Assembly: GCA_019633425.1 (NCBI GenBank)
Contig: WSUB01000023.1
Location: 254,961 to 318,960, forward strand
Origin: Tulasnella sp. 424
Taxonomy: Eukaryota; Basidiomycota; Agaricomycetes; Cantharellales; Tulasnellaceae
DNA: 64,000 nt
Direction: 5' to 3'
Shown here: piece by piece, positions 22,299-33,536 of the stretch
How positions within the stretch are numbered: the first letter of the stretch is position 1
Layout of the letters: every line of letters starts with the position of its first letter
Notes under the pieces: model-generated
The model's database searches: none
What the model was told of the DNA's origin: nothing
The model's input: only the letters and a program-made list of their open reading frames with translations
Translations under genes and position numbers: made by a program

Positions 22299-24249
22299 GG
22301 CACCCATCGACGAAGCTATCGGTTTCTTCAAAGATGCATTCGCAGCCGAAAACACTGCAGGACTATTGTCTGTCCTTCTTCCGGACCAGTCTCAATTGAT
22401 GAGCGTTCTCCGCCTCAGGGACAACCTTCGGTCGGTTTGTCATATCGAGTTCAGCCACCGCGTCTGTCATTTTACTGAACAGCGAACCTGGCATAGATCC
22501 CCTTTGAGAGAATTTCGGACAGAGTGGAGGCGAATAACGTCTTTGATCCACGGGAAGAAACAAACAGGCTGATTGGGAGTGTCGTGCGGGAGTATTTCCG
22601 CTACGTTCGGGAGTACGATACCCCTCCAGAAAAGGGACAGGATTCCAGTTTGGCGAGGTTAAAACGAGATTTCCGAAACTTTGACTTCCTCACCCAGTGC
22701 GTTGAGTCTTGGCTTTAGGCTTACGGCAACGCCGCTGATCAGGACTCGACCCCACTCTAGACGGTTAGCCGACCTTTATCGACCGCAGAGGGAAACTGGA
22801 AGGGGCGCAGGCCCACCGGATGTCGACTGGATGTCAGAAATCATGAAACGGACCTCCGTTACCCTACTACGACAAGCGGGGGATGTAAGTAGTTGTATGG
22901 CGTCGTGCTATGTGGTTTCCCCTTTGGCTGAACATACACCATGGGTCTACTTCGTCAGATCGACAAAATGTCTGGAGTAAACACCATCGCAACGATCTCG
23001 GACGCGACTGCCAGACTGAACAAGGTTCTTCTGTCAGCGGTGACTGGCCTGTGAGTAATGGTCCGCTTGCTGTCGTTCAACATCGAAGCCCTGAAACGAC
23101 CATACACAAGTGTAGATACCCGCCCCCGATATATTCTCCGGGCCTCTGCAGCAATATGCATCTCCAACCAACTCTTCCGGGTGCACCATAGGGTGGGTCT
23201 TATCATCCGCAGTCGACTCAAAGTTTCCCTCAAATTGATCTCCAAGTAGACCAACTCGATGCACCTATTCGAGCAAGTTATGAGGCCCATGTTGAGCACA
23301 AGACAACTCCACACCTTGACCAACACAGTCCCCAAAGCCGACGCGGTCGAGTTCCGCTACTGGGTGGGACGCTACAAGTTGAACCTCGGAAATATCCAGC
23401 AGGTAAAGCACGCCCCATTTACACACCTAATTTAGCCCATAGGTCTGATTGGGATACTTGACACATACTAGGCGCGAGACCTTCTCCAGTTAGCATTCGA
23501 CGATTGCCCGAACCGGAGCAAGAACAAACGGTATGTGCATTGAGCTCGATTGATCCCCCTACTAACGGACCTGAAATCAGGACAATTCTTATTTACCTCA
23601 CCGCTGCTTCTCTTGGCTGCGGCATCGCACCCTCGCCCGCTCTCCTATCCGCTTTCAACCTCCGCGCCCAATTTGGGCCTATAATTGACTCCATCAAGTA
23701 CGGGAATGGAGCGGCGTTTGACCGCCACATGAACGCCTGGATGCCGTGGTTCGCCAAGTTCGAGCTTGTCCTTGTCTTGAAGGAAAAAGTCACGTTTATG
23801 ATTTGGAGAACCGTCTTGAGACGAGTGTAAGTCTCAGAAAAGGCAGTCACGCGCGGGGACTTTTGTTTTTCGTTGCTTACTGGCTGGGCTTGCTCTAGGG
23901 CCTTGATAATCGATCCCGTCAATTTGAGAGCGGACAAAGACGTTCAGATATCTTTGAAGCTTGTGGAAGATGCGCTCAAGATTGCGTACCAGGACAACTC
24001 GTACGATGCAGATGATGCCCAAATGATCGTGTTATGCTTGATAGACCAGGTAAGTGTTCCTCGGCGCGGTTTCCAAAAAGCCGGACATCCTGCGGACGCA
24101 ACGCTTACAAACTATCTCCTCAGGGCTACGCTCGTGGTGGTGTTCGTCATGTATCTGCTACGGTCACCAAGTTGCACATTCCACCGCCAAGCGCGCTCAC
24201 TAAGCTCGCTGCACGGCCTCACAGCCACGAACTGTACCACATCGACTAG
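22299..24249 (+). CDS. PCI-domain protein, PCID2/Thp1/Csn12-like
   Basis: About 440 residues in at least nine exons. The C-terminal half matches the PCID2/CSN12-like family: FRYWVGRYKLNLGNIQQ (TPR-like helices), LLQLAFDDCPNRSKNKR, RTILIYLTAASLG, GPIIDSIKYGNGAAFDRHM, WFAKFELVLVLKEKV, IWRTVLRRVALIIDP, DADDAQMIVLCLIDQGYARG (winged helix), ending HELYHID. Family members sit in the TREX-2 mRNA-export complex (with Sac3) or a signalosome-related complex; PCID2 is also linked to mRNA export of selected transcripts. N-terminal exons read MAPIDEAIGFFKDAFAAEN, then NNVFDPREETNRLIGSVVRE. The middle joins (about 23052-23109 and 23194-23250) were chosen because they restore SNQLFRVHHR followed by MHLFEQVMRPML in register with the family. 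Confidence 0.85.
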
Positions 24250-24407
24250 GTCACGTTTATCGTTATCTTTTACTCCATGATCCAACGAGCGTCGCCAAGG
24301 CGTACAGAGGGACAGCGCCTCGCGGATTTCTTTTTGACACACATAAATAAATCGGAATCAACCTTTGACCCAAAGAAAAAAACACAACCTTCCCCCCGGT
24401 GCACCAT

Positions 24408-26834
24408 TCACCATCCGAAAATACTCAACCAACCTTTCTTCGCTCCCTCCGACCCAGGAGTTCCAGGCACACGAGGGAGGTTGACCGGGCCTTCTCCCCA
24501 GAACCACCTGATCAGCGGCAGGTCGGCGTTCTTGAACGGCGGGTACTTGAACTTCATGACAGGAGCGTAGTCGAGCCAACCGGGAGAGTCGATCGTAGCG
24601 CGTTGGTGCGAGAACGTCTCGAAGCCGTAGTACCCCAGGCTCTTGCCATCTAGAAAGTAGGGGATCGTGTCAGGGTGGGGACTGGGACTGTAAAAAGGAC
24701 GGGAGAAGATGGGCTTACATCCACTCGTTCCAACACCACCGAAAGGAATGACGAAACAGCCTGCGTGGAAGAGGCATTCGTTTGCGAGACAAGCGCCCGA
24801 TTGAGTTTGATTGAAAACTGAACAAAACAGGCGAATGAGCAACAGTGCTTTTGCCGAAAGGAGTCTTGGTCTGTCTACTTACTGTACTCCCGGTATTTCG
24901 GGTCGTTGGAGAATGCCATCAAAGCCAATGGGTGCTCTCGAGAGTTGACAAAGGCGAGTGCTTCTTCGGTCGACTAGAGACGATCGGAAGAGAACGCCGT
25001 TAGTTTAGCTTCAAAAGACGAAAACGATGGTAAGGCGGATGAACTCACGTCAACAGGAACAATAGGTAAGAGGGGCCCAAAGATCTCACTACACGTCCAG
25101 GGCGGTTAAACATCATCGCGAGTTTCGCAAATAGACACAGACGACGTACTCTTGAAGCAAGGAGTCATCTCCCGTACAATCCTTCACGACCGTTGGAGCG
25201 ATGAACAGCTCTTCTCGGACGCATTCGCCGCCCAATACCACTTTGCCGTCAGTCTTGTCGAGCATAGCTTTGAGACGGTCGAATTGGCGTTCGTTGACGA
25301 TGCGACTCAAGCTCTCGGAACCGCGTGGACCGCCCTCAGCTTTCGGCCAGAAGGTTTCGTACCTGGAGATGCAGTAAGGTGTCTTAGCCTGTGATGTGAA
25401 GGGTGTTCTGAAGCGAGAGACAAGTAACGTACACTTTCTTCAGTTCCTCAACGAGTTCGTCTTGTCTGCTCCTTTCGACAAGTATGTAATCAGGAGCCAT
25501 GCATGTCTGATGTTTGGGTGATCAATCCCTTTATCGAGTTTCAAATATGTGCAGACGCGACCCACCTGACCGGTGTTCAACGTTTTACCCCACAGCACGC
25601 GCCGAGCGACGAGCGGGAAGTTGCTCCCGGAAGGACTCGAATCCACGAAAACGGGAGACTTTCCTCCCAGTTCGAGGGTCACAGGTGTCAGATGTTGAGC
25701 AGCCGCTGTGGCAACAATTTTTCCGACACTGGGGCTACCGGTAAAGAAAACTGCGGCGGGGGCGTCAACATATACGTAACTGGATATGGCCACGGTTTTC
25801 CAGCAACTTACTGTGGTCCCATCTCAGAGAGAGGAGTTTGGATGTTTCGGCTATTGCGCCGTTGACGACAGCGTAGCATTCGGGGTCGAGGTATTTGGGG
25901 AATAGTTCAGCTAAAAGAGCGGAAGTGGCCATCGTCGATTCTGACGGCTTGAGAACGATCGTGTTGCCTGCTGCGACTGCGCATGCCTACGAAACAAAAA
26001 GCCACATCATGTCAGAACATATTACTCTCTCGCGGGCACGTTCACGCCGCGCAAAGAGACTAATCTCAGTACCATGGGCATTAGGCTCGTGTACACTAGA
26101 TTAGACAAAAAAGATCCCGTCAGTCCAAGCCTCTTGGCACTAAATGGAAATGAACTGTGAATTTGAACTTACGCGGGTAGTTGAAAGCTATTCGGAGCCA
26201 GAAAACGCACAGGATGGTGTTAACACGGTCAGCGCTTTTGTCTCTTATCATGGGGTGCAGCGTAACGCGCCCGAGGCACCACACCGTTAGCGCGCGTGTT
26301 TACTCACGCGCAATAATGAGAACCACTCCTCGGGGGTCTTGGCGAATCTTGGGGGACATGACAAACCACAGGATGTCAAAGGGCGCTTTTCTGGTCTGCG
26401 TCCAGCTGTCGATGTGTTTGAGGACGTGCATGATGTGCGCGTGGACCGAGCCCAGCTCCGCCAGGTGGGTGTCATTGGGGTGACGCCCGAGATCAATTTT
26501 CAGAGCCTCTTCAAAACGAGAGGTGTTATCCTGTGTGGTAGAAGGGGGGCGGTGGGTTAGCGGTGTGCGGTTGACGGACTCCTCGAAACCGAAAAAAAAA
26601 GGGTTACCTGCAGGAGGTGGGCAAGCTGTGCCAGCTGTTGCTTTCGGAACGCAATATCGCGAGTCTTGCGAGTGTTGAAGCCCCGTTTGGTTCTGGCATG
26701 AGTCTGTAAGGAAGACCCGTCAGTTGGAAGCAACGAAGCGTCAGTTAGGAGTTGCTGACCTCGACGATGTCATCGAGAGATGTGTATTGCAAAGGCACTC
26801 GGGGAGGGAGGGGACGACCGGTAGAGAAAGCCAT
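24408..26834 (-). CDS. class 3 aldehyde dehydrogenase (fatty aldehyde dehydrogenase-like)
   Basis: NAD(P)-dependent oxidation of medium/long-chain aldehydes to acids, about 530 residues. Read from MAFSTGRPLPPRVPLQYTSL at 26834. Motifs in order: FNTRKTRDIAFRKQQLAQL, SPKIRQDPRGVVLII, AFNYP, NTIVLKPSE, FFTGSPSVGKIVA, VTLELGGKSPVFVD (catalytic Glu), GKTLNTGQTCMAPDYIL (catalytic Cys after a splice), LFIAPTVVKDC, ALAFVNSREHPLA region, IPFGGVGTSGC and SLGYYGFETFSHQRA. The C-terminal extension (GEGPVNLPRVPGTPGSEG to IFGW) goes beyond the soluble core and may anchor or target the enzyme, as in Hfd1-like proteins. Around nine short introns. It converges with the PCI gene with only about 160 bp between stops. 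Confidence 0.9.
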
Positions 26835-27013
26835 GGTGGTTGAAGAGCGGAAGGGGAAACAGTAAAGGAGTGGGAGTTGGTGGCAAGGTTATGTATAGCA
26901 AATCCAAGCGCGAGGGATGGTCTGGGTCTGTGAGAGTTGACGAGAGTTTGGACGAATGGAAGGGGCAAGGAACGACAGGAGGTCTCGTAACTCTCGTTCA
27001 AGCCACAGCTTCG

Positions 27014-28814
27014 ATGCTCGGCCAAATCCCCGGATCGGAACCCACGCCTCCACCAAACGCCGTGTCTTCACCCATGTCCGACTCAAACGCTGTAAAAATC
27101 TCTCCCTCAGACACCGACCTGCTCTCAGCCGTTATCAAGGCTCAGTCAACTATTCCAGATGGCTCGGGAGCATCCAAAATAGCTTCAGCCGTGTTGACCG
27201 CGCACCCTGACTGGGTTGTCGCTGAAAAACGCATCCGCAAACTTCTTCGCATTCAAAAGGGCGAAGATACCGCCCAAGCCGACCCCGCAGCACCATCGTC
27301 ATCAGCGGGGGATGGACCTCCATCCGCCAATCCGAAGAAGCGAACAAGAGGGAAGCCCAAGACGAAGTTGAACGAAGCCACTTCTGGTGAGGTGCCGCGG
27401 ACAACCGAAGACAGGGCCAACGGGGATAGCTCGGCATCTTCGGATACGCCATACCCGATCTCTCAGCTGAATCAAGAGCTCAAGGTCGAAGAATGGACTA
27501 AAAAAATTGATGTCAAGGTCTTTGATGGAATGAAAGGCAAAGGCCTCGTCGCTACGGAAGACGTCGCGGAGGGCGAAGTCATCTGGAAAGAAGACCCATT
27601 CATCTACTGCCCTGATTGGTGAGTCGCCGTCTTTTTTTTATCTGTTCATCTTCAGGGCGAGCTCCCCGACTCCCGATTCATTAACGGTGATTGACGTTGC
27701 AATGGCTGATTGGAACCCGACGTCCTGCCTTCTTTTTCTTATTTTGGCTTTTCAGGGACATCCAAGACGCCCAATCAGTCGGCCTCCGCTGTGCCAACTG
27801 CGCTCTTCCCCTTCCCTCACCGCGCTCACCCCCAATTCCATGTCCTTCTCAATGCGGACGATCATGGTGCAACCGCCTCTGTTACTCTCGTTCCAAGGAC
27901 GCGCATGCATTCCTTTGCCTCGGTCAAAACCCCGCTAGCACCCCATTGCTGGACTTCATCGGCACAGAAAAGTGGAAAGCTTTGGGAGCGTGGACGAGAG
28001 TCGTCGCACTTCTGCTTGCAGAGTGGGTTGCGGCAGGGGATAATAAAATCGGGGAAGGCAAAGACTGGAGCATGCTGAGAAGCTTGGCCGGCTTGAGCTT
28101 GAAAGAACGGGTCAAAGTGCTGCCCAATTGGTGCGTGTGCGCAACACATTGACCTTCCCTAGACTTTGGCTGACGGGATACACCCAGAATAGGCAGACAA
28201 CAGCCCTCGCCGACCAGCAACTCTGGCGAAGAGCGCACAAGCTGTACGTCGAAGCGCTAGATAAGCCTTCGGACTCCGGCGCAGCAAAGAAGTTGTCCAA
28301 GTTGAAGAAGAACAAAGCTTTGCCCCCGGCGATCCATGACGAACTGTTCAGCTACGAGAGTTTCTTGGTAGGACTAGGCAAGATGAGCTTGAGTGAGTGG
28401 TTTTTGTTGCGTGGGTTTTCGTCCCGGGATTTGCTCGCCCGACTAATCGTTGGAATACACGACCCGTATTATTACATATTAGATCTCGAATCCCACGGAG
28501 CGCTTTACCGCCTTCACTCTCACCTTAATCACTCTTGCTCACCCAACATCTCCGTGCAACACCCTCTCATTGACACCCAACCAGCGAAGATCAGCATTGT
28601 CGCCAAGCGCCCAATCGCGTCAGGTGAAGAGCTAACGGTGACGTACGTCAACCCAAGGAATAGTCTGAAGAAGAGAAGACGAGAGTTGAAGGAATGGGGT
28701 TTTGGAGAATGCCAGTGTGAGAGGTGTCTGGAAGAAGAGAAGATGAGAGAGGGCAAAGAGGAGGGTGATGAAGACGACCTGGAGGACGAATTAAGAGGCT
28801 TCCTAGGCGTGTAG
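27014..28814 (+). CDS. SET5: SET-domain lysine methyltransferase, SET5-like
   Basis: Split SET-domain methyltransferase of the Set5/SMYD type; yeast Set5 monomethylates histone H4 N-terminal lysines. About 520 residues. The first half of SET shows GMKGKGLVATEDVAEGEVIW and EDPFIYCPDW. A Cys cluster follows (CANCALPL, CPSQCGRSWCNRLCY) in the MYND-like insert. The core is LHSHLNHSCSPNISV (cofactor/substrate-binding NHS.PN), ELTVTYVNPRNSLKKRR (catalytic-Tyr region), and a post-SET-like WGFGECQCERC. The protein ends in an acidic tail (EEGDEDDLEDELRG). Introns: GTGAGT..TTCAG at 27620-27755; GTGCGT..CCCAG near 28131-28188; and GTGAGT..ATTAG at about 28393-28480, needed to join the helical part to LESHGALYRLHS. 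The start is taken as MLGQIPGSE; MSDSNAVKI just downstream is possible. Confidence 0.88.
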
Positions 28815-29054
28815 ACATATGTCATCTAGACACTAACGTTTGGAAAGTTATGTTAATGGTTGAAAGGATGATAGAAACCGTTATCGGTAGCGCCGAGAGA
28901 ACGCCGCCGACGCTTAAGACGGACCATGCGAGAGTTCTGACACAGGGTAGACGGAATAAAGATAAGGCTGCAGCTACCGACGTTAACAGCAGACAAGATT
29001 CCAAAATATCTATCTATCTATCTATAGATCAAAAGGGTTCCATTTTCACGGGTC
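28815..29054. other. convergent 3' region with a short tetranucleotide repeat
   Basis: 3' flanks of the SET5-like and NHX genes. A small (tatc)n microsatellite of about four units lies near 29007-29026. Confidence 0.5.
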
Positions 29055-31662
29055 CTAACGACTCCCACTTCCCCCTCCATTCGACGACGAAGGTTCTCCC
29101 GAAGGTCCGGGCGGACCTGGCCTAAATCCCATTCGCATATTTTCCATCGTCGGAGTCCCAGGCAAACTCGGAGAGTTCGCTCCTGAAGCAGACCCCTTCA
29201 CGCTCTTCCAAAACTCTCCGATCGAAGACTTGAAGTCGCCAGGTCGTGATCGTGGACTTCGCGAACCAGAGGCCATGAGGGTGTCGCTTTCTCGTTCTCT
29301 CTCCCGTTCGTCGTCCGAATCAAAGCCGTTGTCGCCGTCCTGAGAAGCCACAGATGCCGCGCGCCGTGCTTTGCGGGCGTGGAACTTGCGACTGGCCACC
29401 GAGTTCGAAAACAGAGGGAGGAGGTACCTGAAGGAGAGCGGATCCACAGCGTCAGATTGCTACCCTTTCGCAAGCCTTGCTGAACTCCGCTTACCGTTCA
29501 TCGAGCGCAGTGAACCACTTGCCATCAGCACCAAGCTCGGCAAGTTGTCGCAATTCTGAGAGCCTGTCTGCCTGCATGTTCGGTCCTGGTGGGAGGACCT
29601 CTCCAGCGTCCGACTCGTCCGAACCAGCAGACCAGAGGGTACCGCTTCGGCTGCTTCGTCGAGGCTCGCGACTCGTGGATGGTCCGTTTTGAGGATTCCA
29701 ACTGCAAGAGAAGACCGCTATCAGCTACCCTGTGGGGAACGATAAACACCTGGTACGCACCCAGTTGGGGATTGCCTGAACCGACGGTCCCGGTTCGCGC
29801 CCGGGGTTGAGCCAGCAGGCCAATCTCCGTTCCCGGTTACATTCAGAGGATATCTCTCATCCTCGCTGCTGTCCCCGTCACCCCCTTCCTCTACACCAGT
29901 GCGAATCCCGAGCACTTCCAGCATCCGAGCCGTCGTTCCTCCGAACATGATGACAGTCAAGACCACGACAACCAAGACAGTCGTCCTCAGTGCAGGCGCG
30001 TTATCTCCCATGAATCCAGCTGCTAACGCCACTCCGACAGCTCCCCGCAAACCGGCCCAGAAGAGCATCATTTGATACGAATGAGGGATTTCTTCGCCTC
30101 GTTTCCCTCTGGCGGTTCGTTGGAAGAGATTGATCAATTCCGAGAGTGGGAAGACAGCGGCGTAGCGTGTTGCACAGACGATAACCTTCCGAAGGACACA
30201 GCCAAGTTAGTGGACCAGGGTAGTCGGTGGGCCTTGCAATACGCACCGTGGCAACGAGAATGAAAAGCGGCTTAAACACTTGGACATCCTGGGTGAACAG
30301 GTTGAGGCCGAGATAGATGAAGATAAAGTTCTCCGACAACTGTGCGAGTATCGAGAACATGTACTTTGTTGTACGTTGGGTGCGTCTTGACATTGTGTGG
30401 TAGGCGTAGTGCTTCAGTGTGATTCCACAGAACAACAAAGATACGATCCCTACGTATCAATCCATTTAGTCAACACATGATGAAGCGCCCCCTCGATATA
30501 CGCACCGCTCATATGAAGGCCGTTTGAGAAGAAGTAACTGGTGTAGGCGATGAGTGCGACAAGGCAGGATTCGATGCCTGGGTACATGTGGAGGCTGGAA
30601 TGCTTGAGACCAAGAGAGCAGCCGAGGCCGAAGGCAACACCCATAGCCATCGACGAAATGAACGAGAACAGGAAAATGCCAATGCCATGGAAAATCGAAG
30701 AGACGTATATCTCGCTGCCGTGGAACTGGGATAGGGTTCTATTTGCGGTTGGTCGGTGCGCCCGGCAGATAGTGAAAAACATGTACTCACTCGTACATAA
30801 CGATACTGACAGCATCATTGAGGATGCTCTCTCCGAAGATGATGCTGTAAAGCTTGGGGTCGACTTTGTACTGATTGAAAATTGCTAGAATTGTGACCGG
30901 ATCCGTGGCGGACAATGTAGAGCCGAATATGAGGCATTCGATGAGAGTAACGTTCAACGATTCCAATGAGAGGAATGAGTAAATATAGGTGAGGACGCTG
31001 TAAAAGGACTCAGTCAGCTGCCCCTGTCGTCCTTAAACGCGAGTTTGGCCACTCACCCAATGCCAACAGCAGATATAAAAGTGCCGACAAATGCAAAGGT
31101 CAAGATGGAACCAAAGTTTCGAAAGAAATTTTCCTATTGGCAGTCAACGGTGAGAGTAAGCGCCAGCATCCCTGAAAAGATCCCGAATAGCCAACGCACT
31201 TGCTTCAGCTCGTATCCCGAGTTCAGAATGATAGGTGGTAGTAGCAAGTTGAAGAATAGGGTGTGTTTGAAGGTCTACGCCGCAGTGAAAGTCAGCTTTC
31301 GCGGCCCTATGCCGCAGTGCCGGTCATCGAAACCGAAGCACACACCAGCATTTCACGGATGAGGTGGCCAGGTGAGAGTCGGACAACCAGTCCCACTACC
31401 ATCCCGGCGAATATAGATAGAACAGTTTCGTGGATAGCGCGGATCCTTTTGATTTGCACGTAGTAGGAAGCGCATAACGACAGAATAAGAAGGAAGCAGA
31501 GAATGGTCAATGCCCAGGCGCTAACGTGCAAACAGGTAATCAGCTGGCATTTCATAGAATTTAGCCCCAAAAGCCGTACGAGTAGAGCTCCTCTATTTCA
31601 GGAGTCGTCTCTGGAGTATTGGTGGGCACTGGGGGCGGTGTGACGGAGAGTGCCAAAGCCAT
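29055..31662 (-). CDS. endosomal/vacuolar Na+/H+ exchanger (NHX type)
   Basis: CPA1-family cation/proton antiporter that regulates lumenal pH and Na+/K+ of late endosome or vacuole. About 700 residues with around 12 membrane segments. Motifs: [16 protein letters not shown] (TM1), [55 protein letters not shown] (family ND motif), [30 protein letters not shown], and [19 protein letters not shown]. The cytosolic tail begins with [15 protein letters not shown] and is Ser/Arg- and Asp/Glu-rich. The first exon [19 protein letters not shown] splices by GTACGG..GTTAG into TM1. At least nine introns. No key residue is missing. Confidence 0.92.
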
Positions 31663-31928
31663 TTCGAGGATGGCCTCGCTTGAAGAGCGGAGAGTTCGAG
31701 TTCTGGGAAGTTGGTGCTTGAGGGCTTGCAATGCCTGTTATCTATCGAGTTAACGAGAGAGCTTGGGCGGTCCAAGGAGGAATTAGCGTGACAATTTCGT
31801 AGAGGGGAAGGATGTGGTAAGACGAGGAGGAAGCAAAGTCTCCTGCGGCCCACTTCGAAACCCAACTTTCCCAGCGTGCCTGATCTATTTTGCGTCATCC
31901 GCTGTCCACGCAGCAACCCTTGCCCGTG

Positions 31929-32614
31929 ATGGAAAGCATCTCCAGAGCTCTAGGTGAGTATCATCTGTCTCCCCTAATCCGTCTTGACTTGTTTCTGAGC
32001 AATCTTTTAGTTGGGAATCCTGGGGGATCTAGGGATCCTAGTCCACGCCCAGGTCACCGAACATATCGGGGCCACAGACGGCAATCTTTCACCCCGATCG
32101 ACAATGCTGAACTCGTGGAACTTCGTGCTCGAACAAGAACCGATGCATCGTATTCAAGGACAGCTTTGGGGATGCTCTCATACAGTGTAATCATTCTCAA
32201 AATTTTCGATCGTCGATTTTATCGGAGTAAGTCGACTGTGACATGATAAGCGTCTCACACATTCTGACCGACGCTTGAACATAATTCTTGAAACAAGTTG
32301 GACTTCTCTACGTAATTCTCGCTGCAGCCCTCTATCTTTGTGCCATCATTCGCCGCCGAAAGTCTCGACACGACTTTGCCGACTCCATCAAAGGTCGACC
32401 TTCCCTTCGGTGGGACGAAAATGATCTACATCCACCCCGAACAGATGATGAAACGGGGCCCGAAGCTGCTAATAGGCGCAAGAAGGATGCGTCTGCTCTC
32501 CGTAAGCGCATCTTTGGCGCCCCTTTCGTGACTGCAGGCTGGGTTGTAGTCCTCGTCACAGCTACTGTGGCCATTATCGAACTAGCTTTACTTGTACTCT
32601 TACTCGCAATATAA
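31929..32614 (+). CDS. DUF202-family membrane protein
   Basis: About 190 residues in three exons (ATG 31929; introns GTGAGT..TTTAG near 31954-32010 and GTAAGT..CAAG near 32226-32298). After a basic, Pro-rich N-terminus the signature ELVELRARTRTDASYSRTA leads into a hydrophobic segment LGMLSYSVIILKIFD, then YRIGLLYVILAAALYLCAI, a charged loop, and a last TM (WVVVLVTATVAIIELALLVL). This is the DUF202/YidH arrangement, related to the membrane part of polyphosphate-polymerase complex subunits. Its exact job is not known. It is divergent from NHX, separated by about 270 bp. Confidence 0.8.
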
Positions 32615-33536
32615 TGCACGTTTCAAATGGATTCTGTCAACGTTTTTGAACAATGACCACTTTCGAAGTGCCCGTCTGCGCTTTCGATGGATACGCCATG
32701 GCCGTGAAGTTTGGGGCGTCAAGGCACGAAGCACCCTTGCTCGCTGTGCATTCCGCATGAGATGCGTATAATATTAGTTTACCGGTAATGGGACCCGAAA
32801 AACAGTCACGAGAGCAGACCTCCATGGACGCCGCGGCGGAGGGTAGATCGTACATCGTATGACGATTATAATAAATAATAATAAAATAGAAAACCGCTCT
32901 GCCTAAAACTATTACGGGGACGAATTTTTTAAACACATGATATACTAGCCAAGAAATCCGAACCTGGTGTAAGCCTTCATTCGAACTTCTTTGAAGCAGG
33001 ATGACCAGTCCTCCGCCGAAAGCTTCCGGATGAAGTATTAAAATTGATATTCAGACACAGGGTATGCGGTCATAGATAGAGTTTGCTGCTGCTGCACAAC
33101 GGCTAAGCAATGGGAGACCTCCTCTACATCGATGGGACGGCCAATGCGAGTACAGATATCTCCAGCCCAGTCATAAAACACCGCCGCGCTCATGTTGCGG
33201 CCTTACTCTCGGAAGAGATGGGCCAGACTACGCAGCATATCTACTTGGCCCAAGTTGTCGCCTGTGCGAGCGTAGATTGCTCGCAGCAAACGAGCGCGTC
33301 GGACGCTAGTATTCTCGCGTACCCTCTCTTTGGCCACCCACGATTGTTTTGGGGCCCGTGACCCTCTCACCAAAGACGTCGAAAATGATGAAAGCGTGGT
33401 TGTGGTAGAGTAAAATCCCTTGGAGTACGACTGGGAACAGAGAACGGTACATAGTGGATCAAATTGAAGAGCTTTATCGACAACGACTTAATTACAAAGA
33501 AATCCCACTTCAACGAACGATACTATCCTGCACCTA
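32615..33536. other. intergenic region, no supported gene
   Basis: About 0.9 kb between the DUF202 gene and the first kinase-TPR gene. AT-rich around 32860-32950. Only short unrelated frames are present. 33061-33460 contains patches faintly like the TPR repeat (minus strand, about 33155-33345: repeat-like wording with several stops), so it may hold decayed TPR sequence. Confidence 0.35.

Noticed and set aside
25620..25645. tRNA B-box-like sequence (reverse complement of ggactcgaatcc)
   Set aside because: It lies inside the aldehyde dehydrogenase exon (VDSSPSGSNFP); no A box or cloverleaf around it.
29000..29030. (tatc)n microsatellite as a notable element
   Set aside because: Only about four units; common background repeat.
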